Assembly (NCBI RefSeq): GCF_900142875.1
Contig: NZ_FRCK01000002.1
Coordinates: 434,001 to 498,000, forward strand
Reading direction: 5' to 3'
DNA: 64,000 bases
Origin: Paracoccus solventivorans
Lineage (GTDB): Bacteria; Pseudomonadota; Alphaproteobacteria; Rhodobacterales; Rhodobacteraceae
Shown here piece after piece: positions 9,175-16,707 of this stretch. Both the position numbers and the translations under genes were made by a program. Under the pieces are notes generated by a model. That model did no database searches and was not told the origin of the DNA. It saw only the letters and a list, made by a program, of their open reading frames with translations. Position 1 is the first letter of the stretch; each line of letters begins with the position of its first letter.

Positions 9175-9551
9175 GCTCTCAACTTGGAGATCTTGATCCA
9201 GGCCGAGGTGGCCTCGCGCCAGACATAGGTGGCGGATCCCGAGGTCACGGTGGAATCGGCGCTGGCATCCACGACAAGCACATGGGTGCCGTTGGCCGGG
9301 GCAAGCAGGTCGCGCGCGGCGATGTCATCGACGATGAGCAACCCGCCGCTCCCGGCCTGGACCGCGGCGTCGATCATGGTCTGCACGGTCGCCTCGTCGA
9401 TCGCCTTTCGCACCGCGGTGCCGGCGGCGTCGCTGACATAGATCTCGAGCACGCCGGGCCGGGCGGTCGGCCCGACCAGATAGACGGCGTTGGGCACGAT
9501 CTGGGCCGGGACGGCGGTCTCTTTGAAGACTTCGTATGCGGGTGCGGGCAT
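9165..9551 (-). CDS. Phage tail appendage protein
   Basis: 128 residues. It has beta-rich ends, a helix in the middle (EATVQTMIDAAVQAGSGG), and a C-terminal stretch (GTHVLVVDASADSTVTSGSA) similar to many phage fibre proteins that present a small beta domain ending in a tryptophan strand (YVWREATSAWIKISKL). It starts 6 bases after the preceding gene. The assignment rests on this style and on position between other tail genes. Confidence 0.6.
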   Translation of the reverse strand: MPAPAYEVFKETAVPAQIVPNAVYLVGPTARPGVLEIYVSDAAGTAVRKAIDEATVQTMIDAAVQAGSGGLLIVDDIAARDLLAPANGTHVLVVDASADSTVTSGSATYVWREATSAWIKISKLRAWT

Positions 9552-9557
9552 GATGAA

Positions 9558-9755
9558 TCACCACTGCTGGGAGGAAAGGGTTGGTAGGGGAGGATTGACC
9601 GCGACCGGGGCGCCGTCCGGGCCATAGCCGAGCAGCTGGCCGGGGGCGCCTTGCAGCAGGGTGGCGGCCCCGTCGCGGCCGCGCGGCCCCTCGATGCCGA
9701 TCTCGAGGACCGCGACCCGGTCGTCGTCGATTTCGATGATGGCAACGTCTGTCAC
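9558..9755 (-). CDS. Short phage protein with collagen-like segment
   Basis: 65 residues from a GTG start at 9755, which sits one base beyond the stop of the preceding gene. A beta-rich N-terminus (VAIIEIDDDRVAVLEIGIEG) leads into a few Gly-x-y triplets (GPRGRDGAATLLQGAPG). Such segments are common in trimeric phage fibre proteins. Upstream-extended reading in this frame gives low-complexity sequence, so the GTG start is preferred. Confidence 0.6.
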   Translation of the reverse strand: MTDVAIIEIDDDRVAVLEIGIEGPRGRDGAATLLQGAPGQLLGYGPDGAPVAVNPPLPTLSSQQW

Positions 9756-9756
9756 G

Positions 9757-10053
9757 TCAGCACCCCTTGTGGATGTGGAGGACGAGGCGGCCGTAGTTGC
9801 GCAGCTGCCCGTCCGGCCAGCGGATCCAGAACAGCGCCGCATAGCGCCCCGGTGCCAGGTCCAGGGCGTCGGGCGAGAGCGTGAACGGAAAGCCGCGATC
9901 GTCAGGATCCGCCACCAGCGGCAGGCAGCCGTCGCTGGTGGTGATCCGCAGCTCGGCCGTGGCGCCGTCGAGATCGGGCATCTCGCCCGTTCGGGTGCGC
10001 GGGGTGGCGCGCCAGATTTTGCGCTCGCCCTGGGTGTAGTGGATGTCGATCAT
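9757..10053 (-). CDS. Phage tail-associated protein, unknown
   Basis: 98 residues with a beta-sandwich-like profile (DGATAELRITTSDG, GRYAALFWIRWPDGQL), reminiscent of the small N-terminal domains of baseplate upper proteins. This is an impression rather than a domain call. It overlaps the gene before it by ATGA (10050-10053) and is followed at once by the GTG-started gene. Confidence 0.6.
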   Translation of the reverse strand: MIDIHYTQGERKIWRATPRTRTGEMPDLDGATAELRITTSDGCLPLVADPDDRGFPFTLSPDALDLAPGRYAALFWIRWPDGQLRNYGRLVLHIHKGC

Positions 10054-10604
10054 GGCACGGAGCCCTGAATGGCACCCATGGCATCGGCAAAGCTGGCCAG
10101 CACCACCGTGACGTCCGTGGCGGTTTCGGCAATCTCGACCTGGGCGATATGACCCAGCCGGATGGTTTCCAGCTGGGCGCCGATCTGGCGGAATTGCGCC
10201 CCAAGATTGAGATAGACCTGCGCCACCTCGTAGGCCGTTGGTCCGGTAATGCCGATTTCCGCCGCAATCAGCGGATAATTCTCCAAATCCGCGTCAAGGT
10301 CTTTGATGAAACGCCCGGCCTCATCTTCTTTTACGAGGTAGAGCATTTCCTGCCCGGGAAGATCGGTGATGAACTCGGTGCGCGCTTGGCCGATGGCTGA
10401 ATTGATGCTGTCGATTGCGGCAGCACAAACCTCTGACAAAGCGGCGGTAGATTCCGGCGGCGGGATAAAATCCGCGCCGTCGAAAGTCCAGCCCGGCCCG
10501 GCTTGGTCCACCTTCGGCCAATCGGACGCCCAGTCCGGCATAGCCGCAGGGTCCACCTCGATCACGTTGACGATAATGCCGTCCTCGATCTGCGCCAGCC
10601 TCAT
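10050..10604 (-). CDS. Phage tail fibre-assembly-like protein, unknown
   Basis: 184 residues in two parts. The N-terminal 60 (LAQIEDGIIVNVIEVDP, then PGWTFDGADFIPPPE) follows the pattern of short phage proteins that describe a sensor-like strand pair and a Trp-x-Phe-x-Gly turn. The remainder is mostly helical, with heptad-like spacing (AYEVAQVYLNLGAQFRQIGAQ). It overlaps the preceding tail fibre gene by ATGA. Its place after the fibre gene would suit an assembly chaperone, but this is only inferred. Confidence 0.6.
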   Translation of the reverse strand: MRLAQIEDGIIVNVIEVDPAAMPDWASDWPKVDQAGPGWTFDGADFIPPPESTAALSEVCAAAIDSINSAIGQARTEFITDLPGQEMLYLVKEDEAGRFIKDLDADLENYPLIAAEIGITGPTAYEVAQVYLNLGAQFRQIGAQLETIRLGHIAQVEIAETATDVTVVLASFADAMGAIQGSVP

Positions 10605-11699
10605 ATCCAGATCCTCACCTCGCCGCGGGCGCCTGGCCCGCCAGTTTGACCCACCGCAGGGCCGGATCCCGATCCGCCACCCCCGGGTGCAGACCCGGCA
10701 ACTCGACCGCCAGGGCCGCCACCGCCATTGCCGCCGAAGATGGAGACCCCGCCGGGGGATGCATTACTACCGCCAGCGCCGCCACCACCGCCGCCGCCGC
10801 CATACACGGCATTACCACCGCCAGCGTTGGTGGACCCGTTCTGCCCGTTGCCACCACCGCCACCGCCGAACATATTCTTGGCATCGGCTGCTTTCCCAAT
10901 ACCACCGTCACCCCCGCCGCCGCGGCCAGCGTTGTCGGTTCCACTTGTGCCGCCTGCACCAAAGGGTCCGCCGCCACCGCCGCCGACAGATATGTTGAAA
11001 CCGCTCACCGACGCAGCACCGCCGCCGCCATACGCAGTCGCTAGCGTGCCAAAGGTCGTATTGCCGCCCGCCTGGCCTGTTAGGCCGCCCGCCCCGATGG
11101 AAATCGACACCGTGCTAGGCAGATCGGTGATCCGGAATTGCGCGCGCATGTATCCACCACCACCGCCCCCGCCAGCACGGTAGTCGCCACCCCCCCCCAC
11201 CACCTCCGCCCCCCCAAAGCTCGACGGTAACCATGGTATCGTCGGGCAAACCGGTCGGCTTGGACCATGTTCCCGACGAGGTGAACTGCCAGTAATGACT
11301 TGCCGCCCTACCGCCGGCGTCGCCGGATGCTGACAGGATGCGAAACGCGCCGCCCGTATATTCAAGTAACGCGCGTGCGCCTTCCTGGGCAGCTCCTTGC
11401 GTCATCGTGCTGCCTGCGGCGGTGAGGATCGGGCTGGCCGGCCCGCCATTTATTGCCAATGTCATCGGGCCGGTGTTGGTCCCCGACCAGGTCAGTGTGA
11501 ACTTCATCCCCGAGATAAGTCCCCCGGACAGCGCCGGGTCCAGCATGGCAGTGACCATGTCGGGACTGCCGCCGATACCGGTCAGCTGCAGGACCGAGGC
11601 ATCGAACAACTGCCCAATGCGATCGGCGTATTGGTCAAGGAATTGGAGCCCGGTCGGCATAGGGCTTGACGCCCCGTTGAATGTGGTGCGGTCAGCCAT
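10601..11699 (-). pseudogene. Glycine-rich phage tail fibre gene, frameshifted in a poly-G tract
   Basis: The N-terminal half reads from 11699 (MADRTTFNGASS) through WQFTSSGTWSKP and VTVELWGGGGGGG. The glycine-rich half continues in another frame (DYRAGGGGGGGYMRAQF ... GARGEVRIWI) to 10601. Together they form a typical phage fibre ending in a polyglycine-loop domain of about 365 residues. The break is at a run of nine G (bases 11190-11198 read as C on the plus strand). The combined length of 1099 bases is one more than a multiple of three, so removing one G restores a single frame. It overlaps the gene before it by 8 bases and the gene after it by ATGA. Sequencing error, true mutation or slippage all remain possible. 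Confidence 0.7.
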
Positions 11700-13750
11700 T
11701 GAACACCTCGTTTGCTTCGTCGATCAGGGTCAGCACGGCGCTGAAGTCCTCGCGCGGTTCGATCGCGGTCACCTTCAGCCGGAGGGTCTCGGAGGCTTTC
11801 AGGCCGATAGCGACCAGCACATCCTCGGCGATACCCGCAGGCGAGATCGGGGGGATGAATGCGATGTGGTCGGTTTCGCCGTCGCCGATGACCGGATGGG
11901 TCGTCGTGCTGCCGTCGGTGCGCCGGATCATTGCGGCCGAACCTGCGCCGATCAGTCCCATGTCCTCGACTGCGCCCAGGTCGGCGATGGCATCAAAGCC
12001 GGGGCGCGCATGCAGCATTACGGCAGCGTCAAGCGTAAGGCCCTCGACCATGCCCGCCGCGCCGAAATGCACCACCGCCACCCGTGCCGCACCGATCTGG
12101 CGTGCAATGCTGTCATGGCTGACCGCCACCAAGCTGCCGCGCCGGCAGATAATGGCCTCGGCCGGGGCGGTCAGGCTGTATTCGGTACCGCGTGCCACCG
12201 GCTGGGACAGGTCGTAGAGTGCTCGGGCGCGGATCTCGGGCTCGGTCACCAATCCCTCATAATCGATCTGTTCGAGCACGCCGCCAAGGCTGCCGCCCGG
12301 CCGCAGGACGGTGAGCTGGCGGGCCTCGTAATCAAGGTCGGCATCCCGGAAATTCACCCGAAGCCCGTCAGGTAGTCGCGGCATTGCGCGGCGCCAGGCA
12401 AAGTCGGAGGAGTTGCGCGGGGTGAACAGTTGCACGGGCGCTTCGAGAGAGGTGTCGCGGTCCATCGCCACGCCCCAGATCTCGGAAGCCATCGGGCGGG
12501 CATAGCCGCAGGCGGCAGCCAGCTCCACCGCGGTGGCAACCGACTGGCCCTCGAGCACGGCATTCACGCGATAGCCCTGCTGGCTGCAGTGGGCGCGAAA
12601 ATCCTGCAATCCCGCCTCGTCCAACGCAGCCGCGGGCAGCGGATCGGCGTTGAGCATGCCCGACAGCATGTCACGAATATGGGGCGCGGGGTTGTCAGTG
12701 ACCCGCCAGTCCTGCCAGCCGGAACCGTCCCAATCCGGCACCCAGCCACCGGCCAGGACTGACAGCCGGTCAAGCTTCCGGTTGCGCGCCCGCACCGCGA
12801 TCAGCGCCACATCGCCCGTTACCACCGGGGTCTCATTCCAGATACTGACCGATCGCAGCAGCATCAGGTTGTCGCCGATCTGGTCGCGCGACATGGCAAT
12901 CGTCGGCGCCGCAGGGTTGCGATAACCGAACAGGTCCCAGACTGATCCTGACAGTTGATAGCTCGATGCGGTCCAGTTCGAGGCCTTGAAGCAGGCGCCG
13001 CGGATGATTTCGATTTCCCACATCCCGGGCGGCCAGTCGGCAGGGTCCAGCAGAATACGGGCCTCGTAACGGTCGAGTTCGACGGACTGGACCCCGGTGG
13101 TACCGACATTGCCGGCGGCCATCCATGCCGGTTCGCTGGTTCCGAAGGCCTGATCTGCAACCCATTCCGTGTTTTCGGGGACCACGGTCTGGGCAGGGCA
13201 ATGGCGGCGGGCCTCGACCCACCCCTCGCCGCTGGCGGCGGATGGGGTGGCAACGCGGTCCGTCCAGATCAGGCGGATGGTGGCGCGCAGCTGGCGCAGG
13301 TTGGCGGCCTGGAAGTGCAGCTCGGGGAGATTGCGCCAGGCACCACCGTTGCGCAACCGCAGTCGCAGCCGGACCGGCACGCGCAGACGTATATTGCCAT
13401 CCTCTTGCGTGAACAGCCCCTGCGGAAATATCAGCTGCAGCTGGTGCTCATGGGGCGCGGCCCTGGTGGCGACGATCGTGGATTGGGGGATCGCGAGCGA
13501 CGGATCAAGCGTGGGGTCGAGACGCGTCCCATCATCACCATCGGTGATATGGGCCGAGAGCTGCGCCTGCACGCTTTCGGTACGGGCCTGCCGGCGGATC
13601 AGATCAAGGCGGGCATCTCCCGGCCAGCCTTCCCGAGTCTCGACCTCGACCCCGGCGACATCTTCAATCGTGGCGGAGCCGATGCGGATATCCGACAGTC
13701 GATGCGGCCCCGCCAGCGCGAACACAGCCTCGACCACCTCGTCTGACCGC
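11692..13750 (-). pseudogene. Phage tail tip / host-specificity protein (J-like), 5'-truncated
   Basis: About 685 residues in one frame. The recognisable start is FALAGPHRLSDIRIG, a pattern near the front of J-like tail-tip proteins of alphaproteobacterial siphophages. It continues through a beta-rich body to a C-terminal domain with EDFSAVLTLIDEANEVFNG. The frame stays open upstream to 13872, but that part (GSWCAWTRPTWGGCCCSP) is only the transposase gene read in another frame. The original 5' part has therefore been lost at a junction near 13,735-13,755. In an intact phage this protein sits at the tail tip and contacts the host. It is the last large gene before the coupled appendage genes. 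Confidence 0.75.
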
Positions 13751-14848
13751 GCCCAGCCACGCCTCGCCGTCCTCGGCGAACAGCAGCACCCGCCCCATGT
13801 CGGTCGGGTCCATGCGCACCAGGACCCGGGTGCCGGGCATGGCTGCGGATGTGTAATAGTGATGATGGTCAACGCGGACGCCGGTCTTGGTCACGGTGCG
13901 GATGCCGTCGTTGCCCGGGATCGGCGCCAGCAGGATATCCAGAGCCTCGGGGTGCTCGATCCGGCGAACCGTCCCGCGCCACGCCGCTGCAACCTCGAAC
14001 GGCGTCTTGCGCCGCAGGCTTTCATGCGGGGCATGGCCATAGATCTGGTCCGACCAGCTGTCACACCAGTTCTGGAACTCACGCAGGTCCATCTCGACGT
14101 CGAACAGCGCCTCGGCTTTTGCACCCAGGCGGGCGTTGAAGGCCTTTCGATTTTCCAGCACCTTCCGGTCGGCGACACTGTGCCCGATGAACCCGGGGCA
14201 GCCGGCCAGATCCCGCTGGAAGGTGCCGATCACGCGCTCGACGTCGCCCTTGGTCTTGGGCTGGTATGGCGGGGACAGCTCGATCGTGATGCCGAGGGCT
14301 TCGAACAGGCGTGTCGTCGAACTGGCCGTGAAATCGCTGCCGTTGTCGGTCTTGATAACCTTCGGCACACCCCACGCGAGAATCGCCTTGCGGATCAGCG
14401 CGCCCACGGCCGAGGCGCGGGGCGTCTGGGTCACCAGGACGATGGTGCGGCGGCTGTAGATGTCGATGCACATATAGATCGAATGCCGCTTGCCCCCCGT
14501 CAGCATGACGTCGGCGGGCGACGCGTCGATCTGCCAGAGGTCGTTCAGGTCGTCGGCCCGGGTCGACCCGGTGGCAGCGAACTCCACGCGCGACCGGTAG
14601 GCATCGGGATCCCGCAACCGCAGCAGCTCGTTGCGGTACTCGACTTCCCACCGCCGCATGGCCCGCTGCACGTCCCGCAGCCAGCTGTCATCCAGCCAGG
14701 CCGCCGCGGCCTTGAGCCGCTGCCAGCCCGCGCGCAGGGGGAGGAGGCGCGTGCTGGCGGGCTCACGCAGCTCGACGGTGGCAGCCGGAGCGCGGAGACA
14801 ATGATCGGACTTGGTCGCGCCCGCAGGCACAGCATTTTCCTGTGGCAT
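13664..14848 (-). pseudogene. Mu-type DDE transposase, truncated and fused to tail-gene sequence
   Basis: 394 codons. The integrase core has the catalytic triad in IDASPADV (Asp108), KTDNGSDF (Asp168) and KGDVERVIGTF (Glu204). The Mu-type C-terminal beta-barrel follows, ending in LVRMDPTDMGRVLLFAEDG. After AWLGAV the sequence turns into the antisense-frame reading of the tail-tip gene (RRGGRGCVRAGG) until the stop. It also lacks the N-terminal end-binding and enhancer-binding region of MuA (663 residues). The start codon overlaps the stop of the gene before it (TAATG), so it may have been expressed in this short form. Without DNA-binding and target-complex parts, activity is unlikely. Rhodobacter/Paracoccus Mu-like phages carry close relatives, as I recall them. 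Confidence 0.8.
13735..13760. other. Deletion junction inside the prophage
   Basis: Here the transposase frame (ending AWLGAV) and the tail-tip frame (beginning VVEAVFALAGPH) abut. In Mu-like phages these two genes are tens of kilobases apart, at opposite ends of the genome. The join therefore marks the removal of the whole middle of the phage. No long direct repeat is obvious at the joint, which suggests illegitimate recombination. Confidence 0.7.
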
Positions 14849-15225
14849 TACAGCTGCCCTCCGGGGGTATCGTCCCGGGCCAACTCGGCCACATCACGCC
14901 CGCTCATCCGCGTCAGTTCGGCGTCGTATTCTGCGGTGATCAGATCATGCAGATGGTGGGTGATCCGATTACGGGCGGTGACCAGCGCGTCCCGCGCAGC
15001 CGGGCCGCGCAAATCGCACAACATATCGGCCAGGAGCTTGGCCCGCGCCTCTTCGGGCAAGTCGTCCAAGGCAGATCGAGCGATCTCGCGTCCGAGTTCG
15101 CGGACCGGCAGCAGTCCGTTGGCAACAGCGGCCATCCGCGCCTTAGCCTCCGCCTCGGTCTCAGAAGTGGACACGGGAGCATCGTCGCAATGCACGATCC
15201 GGCGGGCTGGAATGTCACGCATCAT
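14848..15225 (-). CDS. Small early phage protein, unknown
   Basis: 125 residues, strongly helical and acidic with regular Ala/Leu/Arg spacing (EEARAKLLADMLCDLRGPAA). Two adjacent ATGs (15225, 15222) are possible starts. The first overlaps the inferred stop of the preceding gene, and the gene's own stop overlaps the transposase start (TAATG). Early regions of Mu-like phages hold many such small proteins. No family is recognised. Confidence 0.6.
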   Translation of the reverse strand: MMRDIPARRIVHCDDAPVSTSETEAEAKARMAAVANGLLPVRELGREIARSALDDLPEEARAKLLADMLCDLRGPAARDALVTARNRITHHLHDLITAEYDAELTRMSGRDVAELARDDTPGGQL

Positions 15226-15414
15226 GATTGAACCTCGGTTGAAAGGGTGATGGAGGCCGACGCTGTGCCGCGGGCAAAAGACAACGAGATATCCCCCCCC
15301 CCCCGCACGTTCGGCCGCATCCGCCACGGGGATCAGCTGGTCCAGCAGGTCGCGCAGCGCGATCAGTTCGGGCTCGGACAGGGTCGAAACGTCGATACGA
15401 GCTGCGTCACACAT
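15222..15414 (-). pseudogene. Small early phage gene, frameshifted by a 12-G tract
   Basis: It starts MCDAARIDVSTLSEPELIAL, 8 bases before the end of the preceding gene. It reaches a run of twelve G (15293-15304, seen as C on the plus strand) after codon 30 or so. As written, the frame runs through the next gene without stopping until 14848. With one G fewer it would end in TGA overlapping the ATG at 15225 (ATGA), exactly like its coupled neighbours, giving about 63 residues. This is why I treat it as a separate, frameshifted gene rather than a fusion. Function unknown. Confidence 0.55.
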
Positions 15415-15592
15415 CGGCGGCGTCCTCGGGTTGAAGAAGCTGTTCGCCCGGATCCCGGGTATCGGCGAGGTCGCGGAAGAGATCGCGGGCCAAAGCCCGC
15501 AGATCGGAATCCAGAGCAAGAAATCCGGCGGCAAGCTCGTCGGCGCGCGTCAGCAGGCCCAGCATCCGACGGTCCAACTCGGCCCGGGTCAT
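15407..15592 (-). CDS. Small early phage protein, unknown
   Basis: 61 residues from the ATG at 15592, which overlaps the stop of the preceding gene (ATGA). The product is helical and charged (ADELAAGFLALDSDLRALAR) and could form a coiled-coil dimer. It overlaps the next gene by 8 bases. No family is recognised; it is kept because of the coupling on both sides. Confidence 0.55.
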   Translation of the reverse strand: MTRAELDRRMLGLLTRADELAAGFLALDSDLRALARDLFRDLADTRDPGEQLLQPEDAADV

Positions 15593-15846
15593 GCCGCTTC
15601 CTTCTTGGTCTTCTGAGGGTGCGGTCGAGGGACATCCCGGGGCCATTCTAGGTCGTTAGGCCAAGCCGCCCAAAAGTCCTGCATCAGGCCCTCATAGGTA
15701 GCGGTCCTGACATCGCCCCCTCTCTTGAGGCGACCGAAGAGGTCTCCCTTACCGGTCATCCGCATGGAGATTGCCCAATGGGATACACCTTCGTGTGCGG
15801 CGAGGGTGCCCCTTCCCCGTTGCCTTCCTCGACCCAACTTGCTCAA
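15589..15846 (-). pseudogene. Small phage HTH-like gene, 5' end lost
   Basis: The visible part contains HEGVSHWAISMRMTGKGDL followed by FGRLKRGGDVRTATYE, a spacing like the helix-turn-helix of small Mu-type regulators. It then has the end WPRDVPRPHPQK, which I associate with early proteins of alphaproteobacterial Mu-like phages. There is no good start: the frame opens only with a TTG at 15846, and the first dozen codons (LGRGRQRGRG) look foreign. The junction with the hsdM fragment lies within about 50 bases of that point. The regulatory assignment is a weak inference. Confidence 0.5.
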
Positions 15847-15858
15847 ACGGAGGAACTT

Positions 15859-15965
15859 ATGGGAAATCCTGCCGTGAACCAGCAGTCTTGTCCGCCTTCC
15901 TCTGGCCGGTCGCCGATCTTCTTCGTGGCGACTACAAGCAGTCAGATTACGGCAAGGTCATGGGC
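15859..15965 (+). pseudogene. Fragment of hsdM (type I restriction-modification methyltransferase), 5' end only
   Basis: A ribosome site (GGAGG at 15849-15853) and an ATG at 15859 lead into NPAVNQQ. After a two-base insertion the next frame reads [20 protein letters not shown] and then YGKVM. This is the highly conserved N-terminal helix block of HsdM subunits (typically [29 protein letters not shown]). Homology stops at 15962; the methylase core, HsdS and HsdR are absent. The fragment lies back-to-back with the truncated phage gene, so a restriction locus may once have been the insertion or deletion partner. Confidence 0.65.
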
Positions 15966-16006
15966 CTTGGTCCCGCGGGCACTCGCACTGAAGCCCCTCA
16001 TCGGCC

Positions 16007-16430
16007 TCAAGCCAATGCCAAAGCCTCTTCCTGCGGGTCAACGATCGCACCAACTGCCAGTCGCGTATATTTCCGCCAAACATCTTCCTTGGTCAGCGGG
16101 TGTTGTTGTTCGACCCAGTGCGTGACGCCAGCGAGCATTGCCAGAATGCCATAAGCTACCACTCGCGGATTCATCTAACGCATCACTCAAGTTGAGATTC
16201 CGTCCGAGATAATCCCGATCAACCTCTCCTCGTAGACCCGCCGCAATGCGGTCAAGCGGGCATAGTTTTCCGGTCCCAGGCTGCGCATTTTATAATAGCA
16301 GATGAACACCTATGGGCGTGGGCGCATGTAGTAGGTCAGGTGAAAGCGTAGAAATGCCAGAAAGCGAAAAAAGCTGAACTCTCCGCCGGCACCGAGTTGC
16401 GCATGCTGAAAGCAATTCTTCCATCTGCAG
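16007..16430 (-). pseudogene. Decayed TetR-family regulator gene, ligand-binding half
   Basis: Reading the minus strand gives FFRFLAFLRFHLTYYMRPRP, an in-frame TAG (16310-16312), then VFICYYKMRSLGPENYARL and TALRRVYEERLIGIISDG. A TGA (16187-16189) and a TAG (16175-16177) follow, then NPRVVAYGILAMLAGVTHWV and LTKEDVWRKYTRLAVGAIVD, with a natural-looking stop at 16007. This is the C-terminal domain of TetR regulators of the type that control acyl-CoA operons. The DNA-binding half is missing. It is divergent from the acyl-CoA ligase operon that it probably once controlled. Confidence 0.65.
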
Positions 16431-16707
16431 GCAGATCAGATCACTAGTAGTTCCTATTTATTGGTATAATGCCGTATATTGTGCTTTGCCTGATACCGGC
16501 GCGCTCATGGACAGGAAGCAGCCCCGCCGAGCGTACCGGAGCCTACGTCTGCTGCCGTGTCCCAGCATTCCGATCATTCGATCGTAAATTTCTGGGTTTT
16601 TCCTTCTCCGAAGGTGATTATTGACAGGCATCACCCGCCGTGTCTAGCTACCTGCGAACGAGCGATCGGGCGAAGAGAGATCGGTCAGCTGTGCGAGGAG
16701 GGCCGGC

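Larger units (their letters stand above)
7453..15846 (-). mobile_element. Remnant of a Mu-like transposable prophage with large internal deletion
   Basis: All genes of this element read on the minus strand, so its early (left) side is at about 15.8 kb and its late (right) side at about 7.5 kb. It keeps four small early genes, the catalytic part of a Mu-type DDE transposase, a tail-tip gene and a chain of translationally coupled tail genes. It ends with three imperfect repeats that look like transposase-binding sites. There is no target-site ATPase B, no lysis, portal, Mu-type head or protease gene and no tape measure. The transposase gene is fused out of frame to the tail-tip gene near 13,745. 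The early end breaks off beside an hsdM fragment. It can be neither infectious nor self-transposing in this state. Confidence 0.8.

Noticed and set aside
13169..15250. A 693-codon plus-strand frame across the phage region
   Set aside because: Antisense shadow of the transposase and tail-tip genes, which have clear domains on the minus strand.
14848..15534. One 228-codon early phage protein
   Set aside because: The long frame exists only because of the 12-G tract; removing one G gives two normal coupled genes, which fits the operon better.
15847..16500. Tyrosine-recombinase attachment site
   Set aside because: No integrase, no tRNA and no direct repeat matching the other side; the relics are better explained by deletions around a Mu-like prophage.
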